64,000 nucleotides of DNA. Source: Dermatophagoides farinae (lineage: Eukaryota; Arthropoda; Arachnida; Sarcoptiformes; Pyroglyphidae). The translations under genes and the position numbers were made by a program. The stretch spans positions 5,061,001 through 5,125,000 of the forward strand of contig NC_134682.1 in assembly GCF_024713945.1 (NCBI RefSeq), given 5' to 3'. Positions within the stretch are counted from its first letter, which is position 1. Each line of letters begins with the position of its first letter. The notes beneath the pieces are model-generated. The model ran no database searches and was not told the DNA's origin. It saw nothing but the letters and a program-made list of their open reading frames with translations. Of this stretch, positions 25,480 through 37,752 are shown piece by piece.

Positions 25480-28400
25480 TTTTCTTTCCATTTCCCACCG
25501 ACAGTTAGTTCGACGTTCTTTATTCTATTGAAGGGAAACAAATTTATACTTTGGCCAACTGCCAGCTGTACCCGAATTTATCCATCAATCAAAGATTTTT
25601 TCTTGTTTGTTGTTTTCTTGTTGAAATCCATGTAAAAAAAGTAATCAATTTTGATATGATTTTTTTAATTGATTGCTTGTCAAAAATATCCAACCGATGT
25701 CACATGATAGGCCTCGGATGTTTCGGCCGACAATAGATGGCGCAATGATTCTCTTTAAAAATAAATTAAGGTTATTGGACCTATGTATATGGTTTGCAAA
25801 CCTGTTGATAATAAAAAAAATCTTTGATGACATAATAAAATTATAAAACTTTATCATCATCGTCATTATCGATTGAAGAAATACTAAAAATGACACAAAG
25901 TGACAGATGATTGTCAAAATTTTATTATTTTATCAGCTGAATGGAAAAAAGTGTCAAATGAGATCATTAAAAATTGTGGCAATAAATTTAAATTTAAATT
26001 TCTTCTTTTCATCTACAGATTTTCTAGTTATTTCTTAATTGTTCACTCATTTTCAGTGTCCATCTTTTTATTAAGACATTCTTTGATACTTTTCCTGTCT
26101 TATTCGCTGCTGCTATCGTTTTCATCCAGAAAAAAAACTATCAAGGTTAAGAGAAAAAGTTGGAAAACAGAAAGAAAACTATGCTTAAAAATCATTAAGA
26201 TTTTTCAATACATTCAAGAAGAAAGAAAGAAAAATTGGTCAATTATAGCTATACAGGATGATCGATATATGTACCAGATACGTGGTACATACATGCAACT
26301 ACTATATAATTTAAAAGATTTTTTTCGTCCATTTCTAATGGGCCAATCAATCTCTTTTCTCTTCAAAGGTTCATCATCGACAATAATAATGATGATGATG
26401 ATGATGAACTCCACCTACTCAACATCCTTTATGACGATTTTTGTTTCATCCACTGGCATATAATATCATCACAATCTGATTGGATTTTAATCACTCAATC
26501 AATCACATAATATGAACACAAACAAACAAAATAAATAAACAACCTAACAACATTATTCGACACTATAATAATCATGGTCATCATCATCATCATACCAAAT
26601 AATTTTCCTTTCAAACCAGATGAAAAGTCTGAAGAATTTTCGAATGGCCGTAGGGTCGTTGTTTTTGTTTCATGAAAAATTTTCGATTAACCCAAGCGAA
26701 TTTTTTGTTTGAAATATCTTAATCAAAGCGAGAGAGAGAGAGAATATTTTTGCAAGTAATCGACAAAATGTCTGTTTTAGTTTTAGTTTTAGTTTTGATT
26801 TTATTTATTTATTCGGACAGAAGAAATGTCTGATATTTCTGTCGATAAATTCAAGTTTTTTTTATTTTTTGGGTGATGATTGACATTTATGTTGTGTTTA
26901 AATATTGCGACCCAATGATGATTGTTGGCGACGATAAGGTGGTTTTTGATTGTCGTCGCCCATCGATTGATTGGCCATCGTCATGTCATATCATTCTGAT
27001 ACACTGGATGTTTGTCTGAAAATTTTGTCATTTTTTTTTCTTCAAAAAGAATTTTCCAATTTATATGGACACTATTTTCATTTTTTTGTCAGTTTTTTTT
27101 CAAAACCTGTCATCATCATCCAAACCAATTTGAGTTTCAAGTTCAATTTCAAGTTTTTTTTCTTCAAAAAAGATAAACTGAATTTCTATTTAAGTGAAAA
27201 TGAAATTTAATAATCACATTTGATTGGTTCAACTCATTTTCTATGAAAAAAATTATGTTTTTTTTCTCGTTTAAATTCAAACTGAAAAAGTGCTTGGTTT
27301 TGATGATGAACACGATGACCGCTCATCCGGGATGCTTGCAAAGAAAAAGAATTCTAATTGCTAATTGATCATAAGGTGTTGTCGTTGTCGGCAGCTTTTT
27401 ATCCTTCTTTTCTCTTCTTGATTTAATTATAATATTTTTCACATTTAGATGCAACAATAATAAAAATAAAAAACTTTAATTAAGTTTTTCTCCAATTTTG
27501 TTGTAGTTTTGTTTTGTTTTCACCAAAAAATATAATTTGGCTCTAACCACACGATGTGTTCTGGTTTTCATCATTCAAGTTTTTCACATCTTTTCTTTGT
27601 TTCTTCGCTTGGTTGGTGTTAATTAGATTTTCACAATTCAATAGATGTTTTTTTCAGATTTTTTGGCATACAATTCTCGTGGTTAGTCTAAAGAATTCTA
27701 GTTGTTGTTGTCGTTTTGGGTCTGAATACAAATTTTAATCAACATAACAGGTTTTTAATTTCTTGATTTAATAAGTTTTTGCTTCGTTCGTTGTGTTGAA
27801 CACAGGTGTCAACGGCATGACATAGAAAATGTCTTTCATGTATAAATCATCAAATCTATAGCAGCTCATCATCTGATCAGTTGTTGTTGTTTGACCATAA
27901 ATTATAGACAACCATTAAGATTAAAAAATGTGAAATTAGATTGAGACGTCAATTTTTTGGCGTGAAGAATACACCTTGATAGATTCAAAAACATTGTCGT
28001 GCAATAAAAAAAAAACATGAGAATCAGAGAAATTGGAGAGAAAACATGAAAATGTTTCGCTTCGATAATGATAATGATTGGCCATTGATGATCAGATCGG
28101 AATTTGAAACACTGAACGTGAGTTTTTTAGTCATGCTCAATAATATAACGATGTTATGAGAATGTCTGTATGTGTGTGTGTGTGTGTGCACCCGAAAAAA
28201 ACCATTTCACGAAAAGACAAAGGATGATTTTGATGTTCAAAATTCAAGGCTACCTTCAACCATTGTGAATGTGTGTTTGGTGCTTTTCAAATTTCATTTT
28301 CTTTTTACTTTTTTTTGACAAAATTCCATCCCATATTCTTTTCATTCAATGAATTTTCTCAATTTCATGGTCATAAATGTGAATATGTGATATTGGTTAT

Positions 28401-30886
28401 CAAATTTACACCATTTCATTTGTGTGTCCGGTCGTATACACACTGTTGGTACTCTACAATTATGGTTTTATTTTTTGTTGTTGTTTGGTGAAATGTCTTC
28501 ATCTTTTTCAAAATTCATGATTATGATTATTAGTTTTTTTCGAATGATGAAATCGGAAAATCATTGAAAAGAATCTGAGAATGTTTTTCTGTTTGACAAG
28601 CAACAGGTGTCCCTTCTGTGTGTGGAAGGAGAAAATCATGATCTTTGAATTTGAATTTGAGATGATGATACTCATGACATGATCATCATCATCATGAATG
28701 AATATGACGAGAACAAACGAAATAATAAATTCTTTTTTTTTCTATCGATCATGTTATGTTTATGACCGAACATCCTCATTTATAATAAATGATTGTCATT
28801 TTAAAATCCGATTACCATCCATTCATCTGAGTCTTGGTTCTCTCCATACATGTATCTATTCATTCATTCATTTCAAATTGAATATTGAAAAAAATAAAAT
28901 AAAATAAAAAACATTCAATTTCAAGATTCGATTCAATTTTCGATGAGAAAAAAATCTTGGCCACTTCAAAAAATGAAAATGTCAACACCTATGACATTGC
29001 AATGATTGACAAACACACACACACATGCATGCATGACCCATCACATGAAGCACTTGACAATCAATCAATTCAAAAACGTCTTTATGGTCATTAAGTTGAA
29101 ACATTTTCATTGCCTTGACCTTTCTTCTCAAGTTTCAAAATTGAGAGACCCTTGGCTCGGCCGTCCATTGAATGTGGCCAACTCAATAGTGTAATGGAAG
29201 AAAGAAAAAAATCCATTAGCCTTTCCATTTCGGTGATGTCTTTATATTTGATTTATCTCAAATGGCTTTGGCGACAAACTAAAAACATATACACGCACAC
29301 ACTGTTGATCATAATCAAAAATTTGTATGTTTGTGTTTTCTTTTCGTATGCAATTCATCATTTTTCCAGCCACACTGATGATGATGATGAATAATTCAAC
29401 CTCGAAAGGTTATCAGGTAATTGAATCACACGGATATCGGTCGGTGTTGTTATCGGTAATTGCGATATATTTCTATCCTTTCTCTCTCTCTTCATCATCT
29501 CTTTTAGAAAAATATTGTAAATTTTTATAAAATTTTTCATTGTAGTAAAAAATTTATTCCTGGTTTGTTTCTGTTTTTTTCCAAAGAAAAAAACCCGTTT
29601 GACTTTTTGCCGACTGTTTTCTTTTCGTTTTTTTTGTTGATTCATTTTCGTGGATGTCGCACGAACGTATTCAGATCACAGTATTCTTCATTATTCAATT
29701 CAATTCAAAGACTTTTTCGTTAAGCGGATTTTTTCCATTTCGGAACCAAGGACAACAATGATGATGATGACGATGATGACAATGTAGATTTATGATGAAA
29801 TATTTGAAGGAATTTTTTTATCGCTTCGTAAAGCTTGCCGGTCTGTCTTTCAGCTATTTAGTCAGTGTTAAGCAATTCATTGCTAGTCAATGTTTGATTT
29901 GGAAAATGGCCATTGTTTGGTTTGTTTGAAATGATTCACCAACATGAATGAATGAATGGTCCCTAAGGTCCCATTAACATTTGATTGTACAACCTAACGT
30001 GAACATAGAGTGAGAGAAATTTTTTGAACTTTTAAAAAGTTCTGGATGATTGACCCGAATGAATGGAAAAATGTACTTGTGTTTGTGAGGTGTGAAAGCT
30101 TGTAATTCTTATTTTCCTTTACGAAATGCGACTTTCATTATTACACTTTTACTATACTTGCTAATGAGAAGGATAATCGGTTTAACCTGAGGTCCACAAG
30201 ATTCGATTCGATAAAAAAAACTTTTGACCCAGAAATGAATGAATAGCGAAAATATTTATAATTGACATGACCAATGAATCAAGCCTCAATCACATCCGAA
30301 TGAATTGCGAGAGATAGAAGAAAAGAATTTTCCATTTTCCAATCAATGTAAACATAAGAAAAAAAATGATTGTCCATTCATTTTCGATTGGCGTTGATGG
30401 TCATAAATTTTTGGTTGTCAGAATAATAATGGCCCGTCTTCATCATCATATTTGTAATGACGTGAAATGAAATGAATTGTATTGTGTCTGTGTGGTTAGA
30501 AATCATTTTTCATTTTAGAAAAAAATATCGATATTCAAAAATGTTCAAACTTTGGAATATTCAAAATATTGAATTGGTATTCTGTAAAAACACACACACA
30601 CACACACATGTATATACAAAACATTGCCCCCACTAATAGTACAAACAAATTTTGCATTTTTCGATAATGATTTGCTAAAAATAAGATTGTATTCGATGAT
30701 GATGAATTATGACATATAATAATAACGATGATGAGATTCAGCAGCTATTTCTTGCTTGTGATGAAATGATATCCAGCTGCTAGAATCGTCGTCGTCGTAG
30801 TCGCCAATTCGCATCATCATCAGCAATGGATGAATTTTATCGGAAAAAAGTTTTTGTTTGAAAATTATAAATAAATTATTCTTGTT
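25480..30886. other. Gene-poor region without a supported gene
   Basis: The right end of this AT-rich stretch is the 3' flank of the 135-residue ORF gene, and the left end is the promoter of DRAM paralogue 2. The longest open frame (25900-26463, plus) has a GTG start and a low-complexity, Ile/Phe/Ser/Lys-rich translation, so I do not call it. A short TTTTAG tandem lies near 26774 and TG and CA tracts lie near 28170 and 30592. Confidence 0.55.
26774..26797. repeat. Short tandem TTTTAG repeat
   Basis: Three to four units of TTTTAG, ending in a degenerate TTTTGA. It is superficially telomere-like but differs from the arthropod TTAGG unit and is very short. Confidence 0.75.
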
Positions 30887-31291
30887 TTATGTTTTATTAT
30901 TGTTGGATTGCTCTTTACACATTTTGTCAAACATTGCTTTAATATTCATTTTCAAAAATTTCCACGGTTCATACTGTGGATCATTTTGTATGATACGATT
31001 TTCAACAACATCCATTACCCGAACTAATTGTCCATTAATCGATACTTTATGAGTGGCTTGCACTTTATCATCTGGTTTTTTTATTACTTTCATTTCTAAT
31101 TCTTCAACAACCGTGCCAATATCCGGTACACTGTATTGTAAACGTTTCAACTGAATCTTTTCTTGCAATGCATAACGTAATACATCCATAATGTTATTCG
31201 GTTGTTGTTTACCACCACCAATGTTTATCAATGCAGTGAATGGAGTTTTATGCTTTTTATTTGGCTGTTGTTGCTGTTGTTGTTGATTCAT
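30887..31291 (-). CDS. Unrecognised 135-residue protein
   Basis: Single-exon frame from the ATG at 31291 (MNQQ) to TAA at 30887. After a poly-Gln/Asn/Lys start (residues 1-15) comes a segment with the texture of a real folded protein: TALINIGGG, then an amphipathic stretch (NNIMDVLRYALQEKIQLKRL), VPDIGTVVEELEMKV, VSINGQLVRVMDVVENRII, and a basic, Trp-containing end (YEPWKFLKMNIKAMFDKM). I do not recognise the family. There is no signal peptide or membrane span, so it is probably cytosolic or nuclear. A tattatag|gt acceptor lies 9 nt before the ATG, which suggests a 5' UTR intron or an upstream coding exon. Codon use and complexity differ clearly from the surrounding AT-rich junk frames. Confidence 0.65.
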   Translation of the reverse strand: MNQQQQQQQPNKKHKTPFTALINIGGGKQQPNNIMDVLRYALQEKIQLKRLQYSVPDIGTVVEELEMKVIKKPDDKVQATHKVSINGQLVRVMDVVENRIIQNDPQYEPWKFLKMNIKAMFDKMCKEQSNNNKT

Positions 31292-32352
31292 TTTGGTACC
31301 TATAATCACCAGATCATTTAGGATTGAAATTCAATATTGCAAATAATAAAGAAAATCAATGTTTATTGTTGTCAATCACTATTTGATTTGATTTGAATTC
31401 TAAATTCAAATCCAAATCTCTATAACAATGAAAAATTGTCAAAAAGTTGAATTATTATTATTATCGATTTAAATTTGATTTAAAAAAAATACAACAATAA
31501 CAACAACAATGAACTTGTAATGTTGTGTTGTGTTGTTTCTACCTAGGAATCACACAGCTTTGTCATGCAAATGTATGGGAGACAAAATAACATGAACATA
31601 TTGATGTCTTAATCATTTTATATGGTCTCCCATTCTTTCTTTCTTTCTTTTTTTGTGTTTGGATTTTTGTTGAACTTGAAATAACCGTTGTTTCGTTGTG
31701 TTTAAACATACAAAACAATTTGTCTTTGTCGTTGTCTGTTGTTATGTGATCTTGTGAGAAATAACAAATGTTATTTCTCAAAAGCAGAGGGAGAATAAAT
31801 ACAAAAACGACAACAACATTGTTCCTTGTGTATGTGAATTATTGTCATTTCATTTCTCTTTTTCTTTGGAATCTGAAACGGTTTTCTTTTGGCCGTTTGC
31901 GCTAGTCCATTTGCTGGGTACATTTCCATTTTTGAAACCATTAAAATTTCTATGAAAAAAAAAGAAAAATTCAAACGAGGTTTTTAGTGGTCTAACTTTT
32001 TATATCGCAAATTTCGCAGTGAAAAAAAAAACAAACTTGTGATGGTAGATGGATAGATATAAATAAATTACGATCCATTTCGAATTGATTCACTCTAAAT
32101 TACTGTTTGCTAGCATTCGGCGAAACTTTATGAAAATCAATTTGGATATTATTCAAGCATCAAAAAAAAGTAAAATAAAATTCAATTCCTCAAGACAGTA
32201 GCCATCACTGTCTGTCTGTCGCGTTTAGAGATATTAATTCTCGAAAAAAATGAGAAAATGTTCATTTTTCCCACATGAGGATTTGAAATTTTTTTTCTAA
32301 AATTTCTTTTCATTCAATTAATATTGATGATGGAAAACATATGGCAAACCAA

Positions 32353-32400
32353 AACAACAACAACAACAACAAGTGCATCGTTGTTGTTGTTGTTGTTGTT
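32353..32400. repeat. Inverted trinucleotide repeats, (AAC)n facing (GTT)n, hairpin-forming
   Basis: A 20-nt AAC/CAA tract (to 32372) is followed after the 8-nt spacer gtgcatcg by its exact 20-nt complement, a TTG/GTT tract (32381-32400). The transcript of either strand could fold into a 20-bp stem. Confidence 0.9.
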
Positions 32401-32840
32401 GTTTTGTTATTTTTTATCCCTGCAAAGATTAACTCCAGTTCATTCACAAATGTTTTTGATTCAATGAAAATTCATTCATTCATCAAGTTTTCTTGGTTTA
32501 TGGAGGATAAAAAAATGTTTTTGCATTTTTCACAAGAATTTAAACATTTCTGTTGGACTTTTGTTTGAGAAATCATTTTCTTAAAAATCTTAATGTAAAC
32601 CTTGGTTGTTTATTCATCATCGATGGACTTTGCCAAAATTTGTATCCATTTGGTCATTCATTCTTTTCTGTTTTTTTTCCTTCAAATGTTTACAAACATA
32701 ACATGAAATTTTTTTGTCTGTTTACATGTATAATTAGTATATATGACACAGCAGCAGTAACGATCATTTGGAATCAAATTTGAAAATAAAAATTTTCAAT
32801 TTTTCAAAAAAATTCGAAATTTGAGACCAAGAGAGAGATA

Positions 32841-32889
32841 ATTAATCAGGATTTAGGATTCATAAAAAGAGCTTCGAATCCTGATTAAT
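32841..32889. repeat. Perfect 13-bp inverted repeat with 23-nt spacer
   Basis: The left arm attaatcaggatt (32841-32853) and right arm aatcctgattaat (32877-32889) are exact reverse complements and are not microsatellite sequence. No gene is adjacent. It could be a remnant of a small palindromic element or a short hairpin. Confidence 0.85.
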
Positions 32890-34250
32890 GAATTGAATCT
32901 GATAATCTTGACCACCAGGACTATCACCGCCTTTATCATATCAGATAAAAGCGCCTACACAAGTAACAAACAACAAACAAAAATAGACAATGGACAATAG
33001 TCACAAAAAAACAGAGAAACTCATTTCTGGTTTAGTTTTTGTTTTGGGCGTTCAATTTCATTCTTGATTCATTGATTGTTTTTTTTTCAATTCATTTATG
33101 GTCATCATTGTAACATACAACATTTAGGCTTACTAGCAAAAAAAAAAGCCAGCAAGCAAGTCAGGCACAATTATCCGATTGGTAACCATTGAATTTCTTC
33201 ATCCATCCATGGATGATGATGCTGATGATGATTGAACATTTTGGTTCATTTTAGAAAAAATATACTTTTTCTTCATCATCAAGAACAGATACAGCAGAAA
33301 AAACTTGAATGATAATTCAATTCGCGTTGTGTGTGGTCCGATTTTTTTCTATTTTTCTTTTTTTTTCTTTTTTTCTTCCTTTCATTCTTTCTTTCCATCA
33401 TATCCATCTTTTCACAGTGTTTTTGTTGTTAGTTCATTTTATATAATACTGCGTAATACCTCACTCTCTCTCTCTCTCTCTCTGCCTATAATATACATCA
33501 TCATCGTCATCATCTCTCAAATACGATTAACGATGGATGACTATGAGAATGTTTTTTTTTACAAAAATGTTTCCAATGTTTTGCGATTTGGTTTCAATTT
33601 TTTTTTTCTAATTTCATCATCGTCGTACAAGTCCAAAATGTAGAAATAATTGAAATTTTGAAATTTTTTCTCACTAAATTCAAATCCATCTTTTTTAGCA
33701 TTCATTTCGAGAGATACAAATGAAATGGAAAATTAGAAAATTCAAATGATCCATGGATTTTTTAAAAGAAATGATGATGCGAATGATTTGCATCAAATTA
33801 AATTCTAGCTACCGCGGTGGTCGTTTTTTCTCTTTCTCTCGAATCGACAACCATTTATTTTGTGTGTGTTTATTTTTCAGCAGATTTGTATATATTAATA
33901 TTTTACATCCAAGGATACAACCTGTGGCATGACATTTTTTTCGAGGTGTAAACTCTTTTTTCTTACTTGAATGTGAGACCTTTTTTTGGCCACAAGAATG
34001 GCACACGACCGAAAAATGAATCTCATGATGACAGGACAGAAAATTCATCAGGTGTGTAGACGATTATGATAATCAAGTAGAAAGCATAGGTCAACGTGAA
34101 AAAAATGTAAAAGTTCATTGCCAAGTTTTATTATTCATTTTTATTGGATTTATTTACAATTAAAAATAATAGTTTTTTGTGGAATAAATAAAAAAGGATC
34201 TGTGATAGTGTTGTTGGTGTATTTACAATGGTCCAAGATTTGTGTGATAA

Positions 34251-35995
34251 TTATCTGATTATAAATAAATTGGCGATTGTGATCATTATCATCATCATTA
34301 ATGGTAATTGAATCAAAGTTTGTCGAGGTTTCGATGATCGATTTGATTCGATAGCAACAGCACCACGTATTCGATCCAAGATTGAATCAATTCGATAACG
34401 ATGATAATTACGATGATTCGAGCCACCGTTATTGTTCTTCTGATTATCAATGATTTTATGATGGTTGATTGATTCAATTTTATTGTGATTATCATCATCC
34501 AAATCGATCGGAATCATTGATGAATGCTGATGATGACTGTGATGATTGTGTTGGCGACCATAACAGAGACGTTCAGTGAAATATTTGACACGTCGACATG
34601 GAAAATTCTCGCTGCCATCACAATAACATGTACGTAATTTCATTGCTTTTTCTTGACGATCCAAAATGGAAAGACTATTATTACAACGGTATGCACATTT
34701 ATATCCTTGAAATAATTGATGACAATTCAATTCATAATATTCCAATGCTGTACGGCATGGCTGATCACTGATACAAATCCAACGTGCTGTCGAACAGGAT
34801 ACAATTGTATCCTGTCTAATGGCTGACCATACGGATTTTCGACAAATTTCTAGACGTGATTTTGACATTTCGCAATATGGATTGCCATCACAATCACAAT
34901 TCATCAGTTCTTTTCCTTCATCCGTTGATATCAAGCCGATTAATGCACGTTCACAACGTGGATCACATGTTTGTGTTCGACCAGCAATCAGATCGGTACA
35001 TTCCATCATATAATTCTGTAATGCAAATCCACAACCATTTCTATTTATAAAAAAAAGAATCAATTAATCAATGAGATAGATAATTTGTGAAACAACAACA
35101 ACAACAATCATGACGAAAATAAAACTTTGAATGTTTAATTTGTCTTGATTTTTTATTGTAATTCTTGAATCTGAACACACACACTCATGTACAAACAAAA
35201 CGACCTGAAATAAATAAAAAACCTGCCATTCGCTCTGTTTCTTACTTGTATGTTGTCAATGCAAACAATTGAAATGAAGAAACAAAATCTTGACGAAGAA
35301 TAACATCATCATGAAATCATAAACAACAACAATAAAAAAAAATCAAGAACAAACAAACATGAATGCCGACCAGAGAGAGAAAGAGAGAGGTCAGAGATCA
35401 TCACATTTGTGACCTGAAAAAAAATTGTATCGAAAATTGGTTGTTATGATGTATACTCGGGTAATAAAAAAAATGAAAAATCCAAAAAATGACACAAAGA
35501 TCCTATATCTTGAAATAAATGATGATGAAATCCATCCATCCATCGAAATGACATTCACGAAGGTCACATGTTTTCGGTTTGTTTATTGACATTTGACAAA
35601 TACGCACACACACACACAGATGATTAGACCGATTATTTTGTTGTTTTATGATTTGCTAATGTACACACAAACAAGATGTTTGAATTTTTCACTTTTATGA
35701 TGATTATATGATGATGAACATCAAATTACCAAATTTTAATCGTTTGGCTGAACAGTTTTTGATGTTTTTTTTTTACTTTTTCATCGAAATCTCACACCAA
35801 CACACACACACACACACAGAGTGAGAGAATCCATTCTTACCTTAATGAACAATCAATTCGTGCTTTTTCACAAACAATTGCATCGATAGGTTTAATCATC
35901 ATTAACGATGTTGTTAAATTGATAATAATGAGCAATAAAAATTTGATAGAAAAAGATTTAAATAGAAATCCATGATTAACCGGTGATAACAACAT
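34251..35995 (-). CDS. GAS1: GAS1/GFRalpha-like GPI-anchored cysteine-rich protein
   Basis: Predicted cell-surface protein of the GAS1 (growth arrest-specific 1) group, relatives of GDNF-family receptors; GAS1 acts as a Hedgehog co-receptor in vertebrates. Exons on the minus strand are 35995-35841 and 35040-34251, with an 800-nt intron in phase 2, giving 314 residues. Residues about 18-39 form a hydrophobic signal peptide. Two Cys-rich GDNF/GAS1 repeats follow. Repeat 1 has C42 to about C118, including the C..RC..AL.GL block and MNCDCDGNPYC. Repeat 2 runs C134-C211, including CSTARWICISDQPC, LFQGYKC and LRTCYCDG..NFPC, matching the GAS1 pattern closely. A His/Asn/Asp-rich linker (about 213-270) precedes a hydrophobic C-terminus (LPLMMMIMITIANLFIIR), as expected for a GPI-anchor signal. 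A GFR-like or GAS1-like identity is secure at the fold level, but orthology to vertebrate GAS1 is inferred. Confidence 0.85.
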
Positions 35996-37752
35996 TTTGA
36001 TGAATACTGTATACTGTTTTGTGTTTTTGTGGCTTTCAGTTCAATCAGATTTGTTTTTTTTTGTATTGAGAAATTCGTTACATTATTGTTGAACTGAACG
36101 AATTTAATTCACAAAAATGTTGATAAAGACATCAAACAACTTGAGATTTGATTCTTGACACATAGAGAAAGAAATTGTTTGAAACACAATTGAACAACAT
36201 TGAAGATTGAATATTGATTTTTACTTGATCAACACACTGGTCTCTGTTCGGGAAACAACCAAAGTGATCGAAAACGAAGAGTGAAGATTTTCGTAAGAAA
36301 TTTTGAAAAGAGAAAATCATTTACCATGAAAAAATCACTATTGCTGCCTGGCTTTTTTCGGTAAATGACGACGACGACGAAGAAGAAGAAAATTGAACTG
36401 AAAACAGGTCCTCTTCAACAACAACCAACAACCAACCATTCTATTATCTTCTCTTTTTTCTCGGTTTGATGATTTTCTGGATGATGGTGGTGGTGGTGGT
36501 GGTGGTGGTGGTGTAATACGAGAACATATACATAGATTGAGAGGGTGGAGCCCAAAAAATGGGTGGTGTTGTTGTTGTTGTTTTCGAATCAATCGGCCTA
36601 GTTTTTAGGTTGATCGATTTTTTTCAAAGTTTTTATATATGAAATTGACTTTTTTTTATTATCGATTATTGATCAAACAAAATCGGATTTTTTCTAATCT
36701 TTAATACGAGAATTAATTTCTTTTTTCTTTTCGTTCAATGATAATTTAATTCTGGAGAAAAATTTCAAAATTAAGACGTTCAAAACATTATTATAAATAT
36801 GGATCACCAACAACTGAAAACTGATGATTTTTTTCCTTCGTGGACGTACCTTAAATTGGACTGCTGCTGTGATATGTGATTTTCCATTTTGTTGTTTTCA
36901 GTAATTTAGTTTTGCGTGATTGTTGGCCATCAAACAAACAAGCCAAGCAACCAAAGAAATGTTTTCATTTCCAAATGATTCGATAGTTGAAAATGCAAGA
37001 GAAACACGGTGTAAATTACCAATAAAGCCAGACGATCATGGTCAAAAAAATCGGCCATTTCGTCGCAATGCAAGACGACGACGTCGACTTGCCCACAGAT
37101 GGTCATCATCATCATCATCATTTTCCTGCATTGCTCGATTTAACAACAGCAGAAAAAACCTATTTAATTTGGCTATTCATTTCGTTTCGTTTTTTTGGCG
37201 CGCAAAAAAAATATCCATACAACCAAAAGAAATTACCCTAAATAAAGTTGTCAGAATTCGATGATGATATGATTTTTTCCTTATTTATAGACGACAGACA
37301 TAAAGTAGAGTTTTTCGTTGTTATTGAAGGTCATTCAAATGATGATTGTATAACATAATGGTCTTGCTGAGCGAGGTTGGTTATATCGGTATGAATGAAA
37401 ATCCGTAGTAATTACCTATAGGTATGGCCCATTCTATTATGATCATCAGTCGAACAACGACGAATAAAAAGATTACCAAATACATACAACAATTGAATTG
37501 ACTATCAAGCTATTCAAAAACAAAGGCTAACGACTTTAATATTACTGCCATCGATTTTTGATAAGATGGTTAAAATTTGGTGACATGTTCACTGTATTTA
37601 TTTACATAATAATAGATTACTAGTAGATTATCAATCGATTTATCACATTTCAAAAAAAAAAAAATCAAACCCCGAGACTTTGCTGCCATCTATCGTATAA
37701 AATCATAAATGACAATGGCGCCACAAAAAATCAATGAATCGAAAAGAATAAA
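35996..37752. other. Intergenic region between GAS1-like and GET1 genes
   Basis: This holds the promoter side of the GAS1-like gene and the 3' flank of GET1, both on the minus strand. It contains a (GGT)n tract at 36485-36513. The open frames (for example 36920-37264) are low-complexity or rich in Arg/Lys with no recognisable domain. No gene is supported. Confidence 0.55.
36485..36513. repeat. (GGT)n trinucleotide microsatellite
   Basis: About nine to ten GGT units. It is non-coding and GC-rich against an AT-rich background. Confidence 0.9.

Larger units (their letters stand above)
31292..34250. other. Intergenic region with inverted repeats
   Basis: No coding sequence is supported. It contains a CAA/GTT inverted trinucleotide hairpin (32353-32400), a perfect 13-bp inverted repeat (32841-32889), a CT tract near 33464, and the probable 3' UTR of the GAS1-like gene at its right end, with a minus-strand AATAAA at 34154-34149. 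Confidence 0.55.

Noticed and set aside
25900-26463. 187-codon open frame on the plus strand
   Set aside because: It starts at GTG, is Ile/Phe/Ser/Lys-rich with an ATG-repeat methionine run, and resembles no family. In such AT-rich DNA a frame of this length can occur by chance.
27829-27838. Minus-strand TGAAAGACAT, identical to the first ten bases of miR-71
   Set aside because: The following bases diverge (TTTCTATG instead of GGGTAGTG) and the local fold is a tiny hairpin; miR-71 is conserved over its length, so this is chance.
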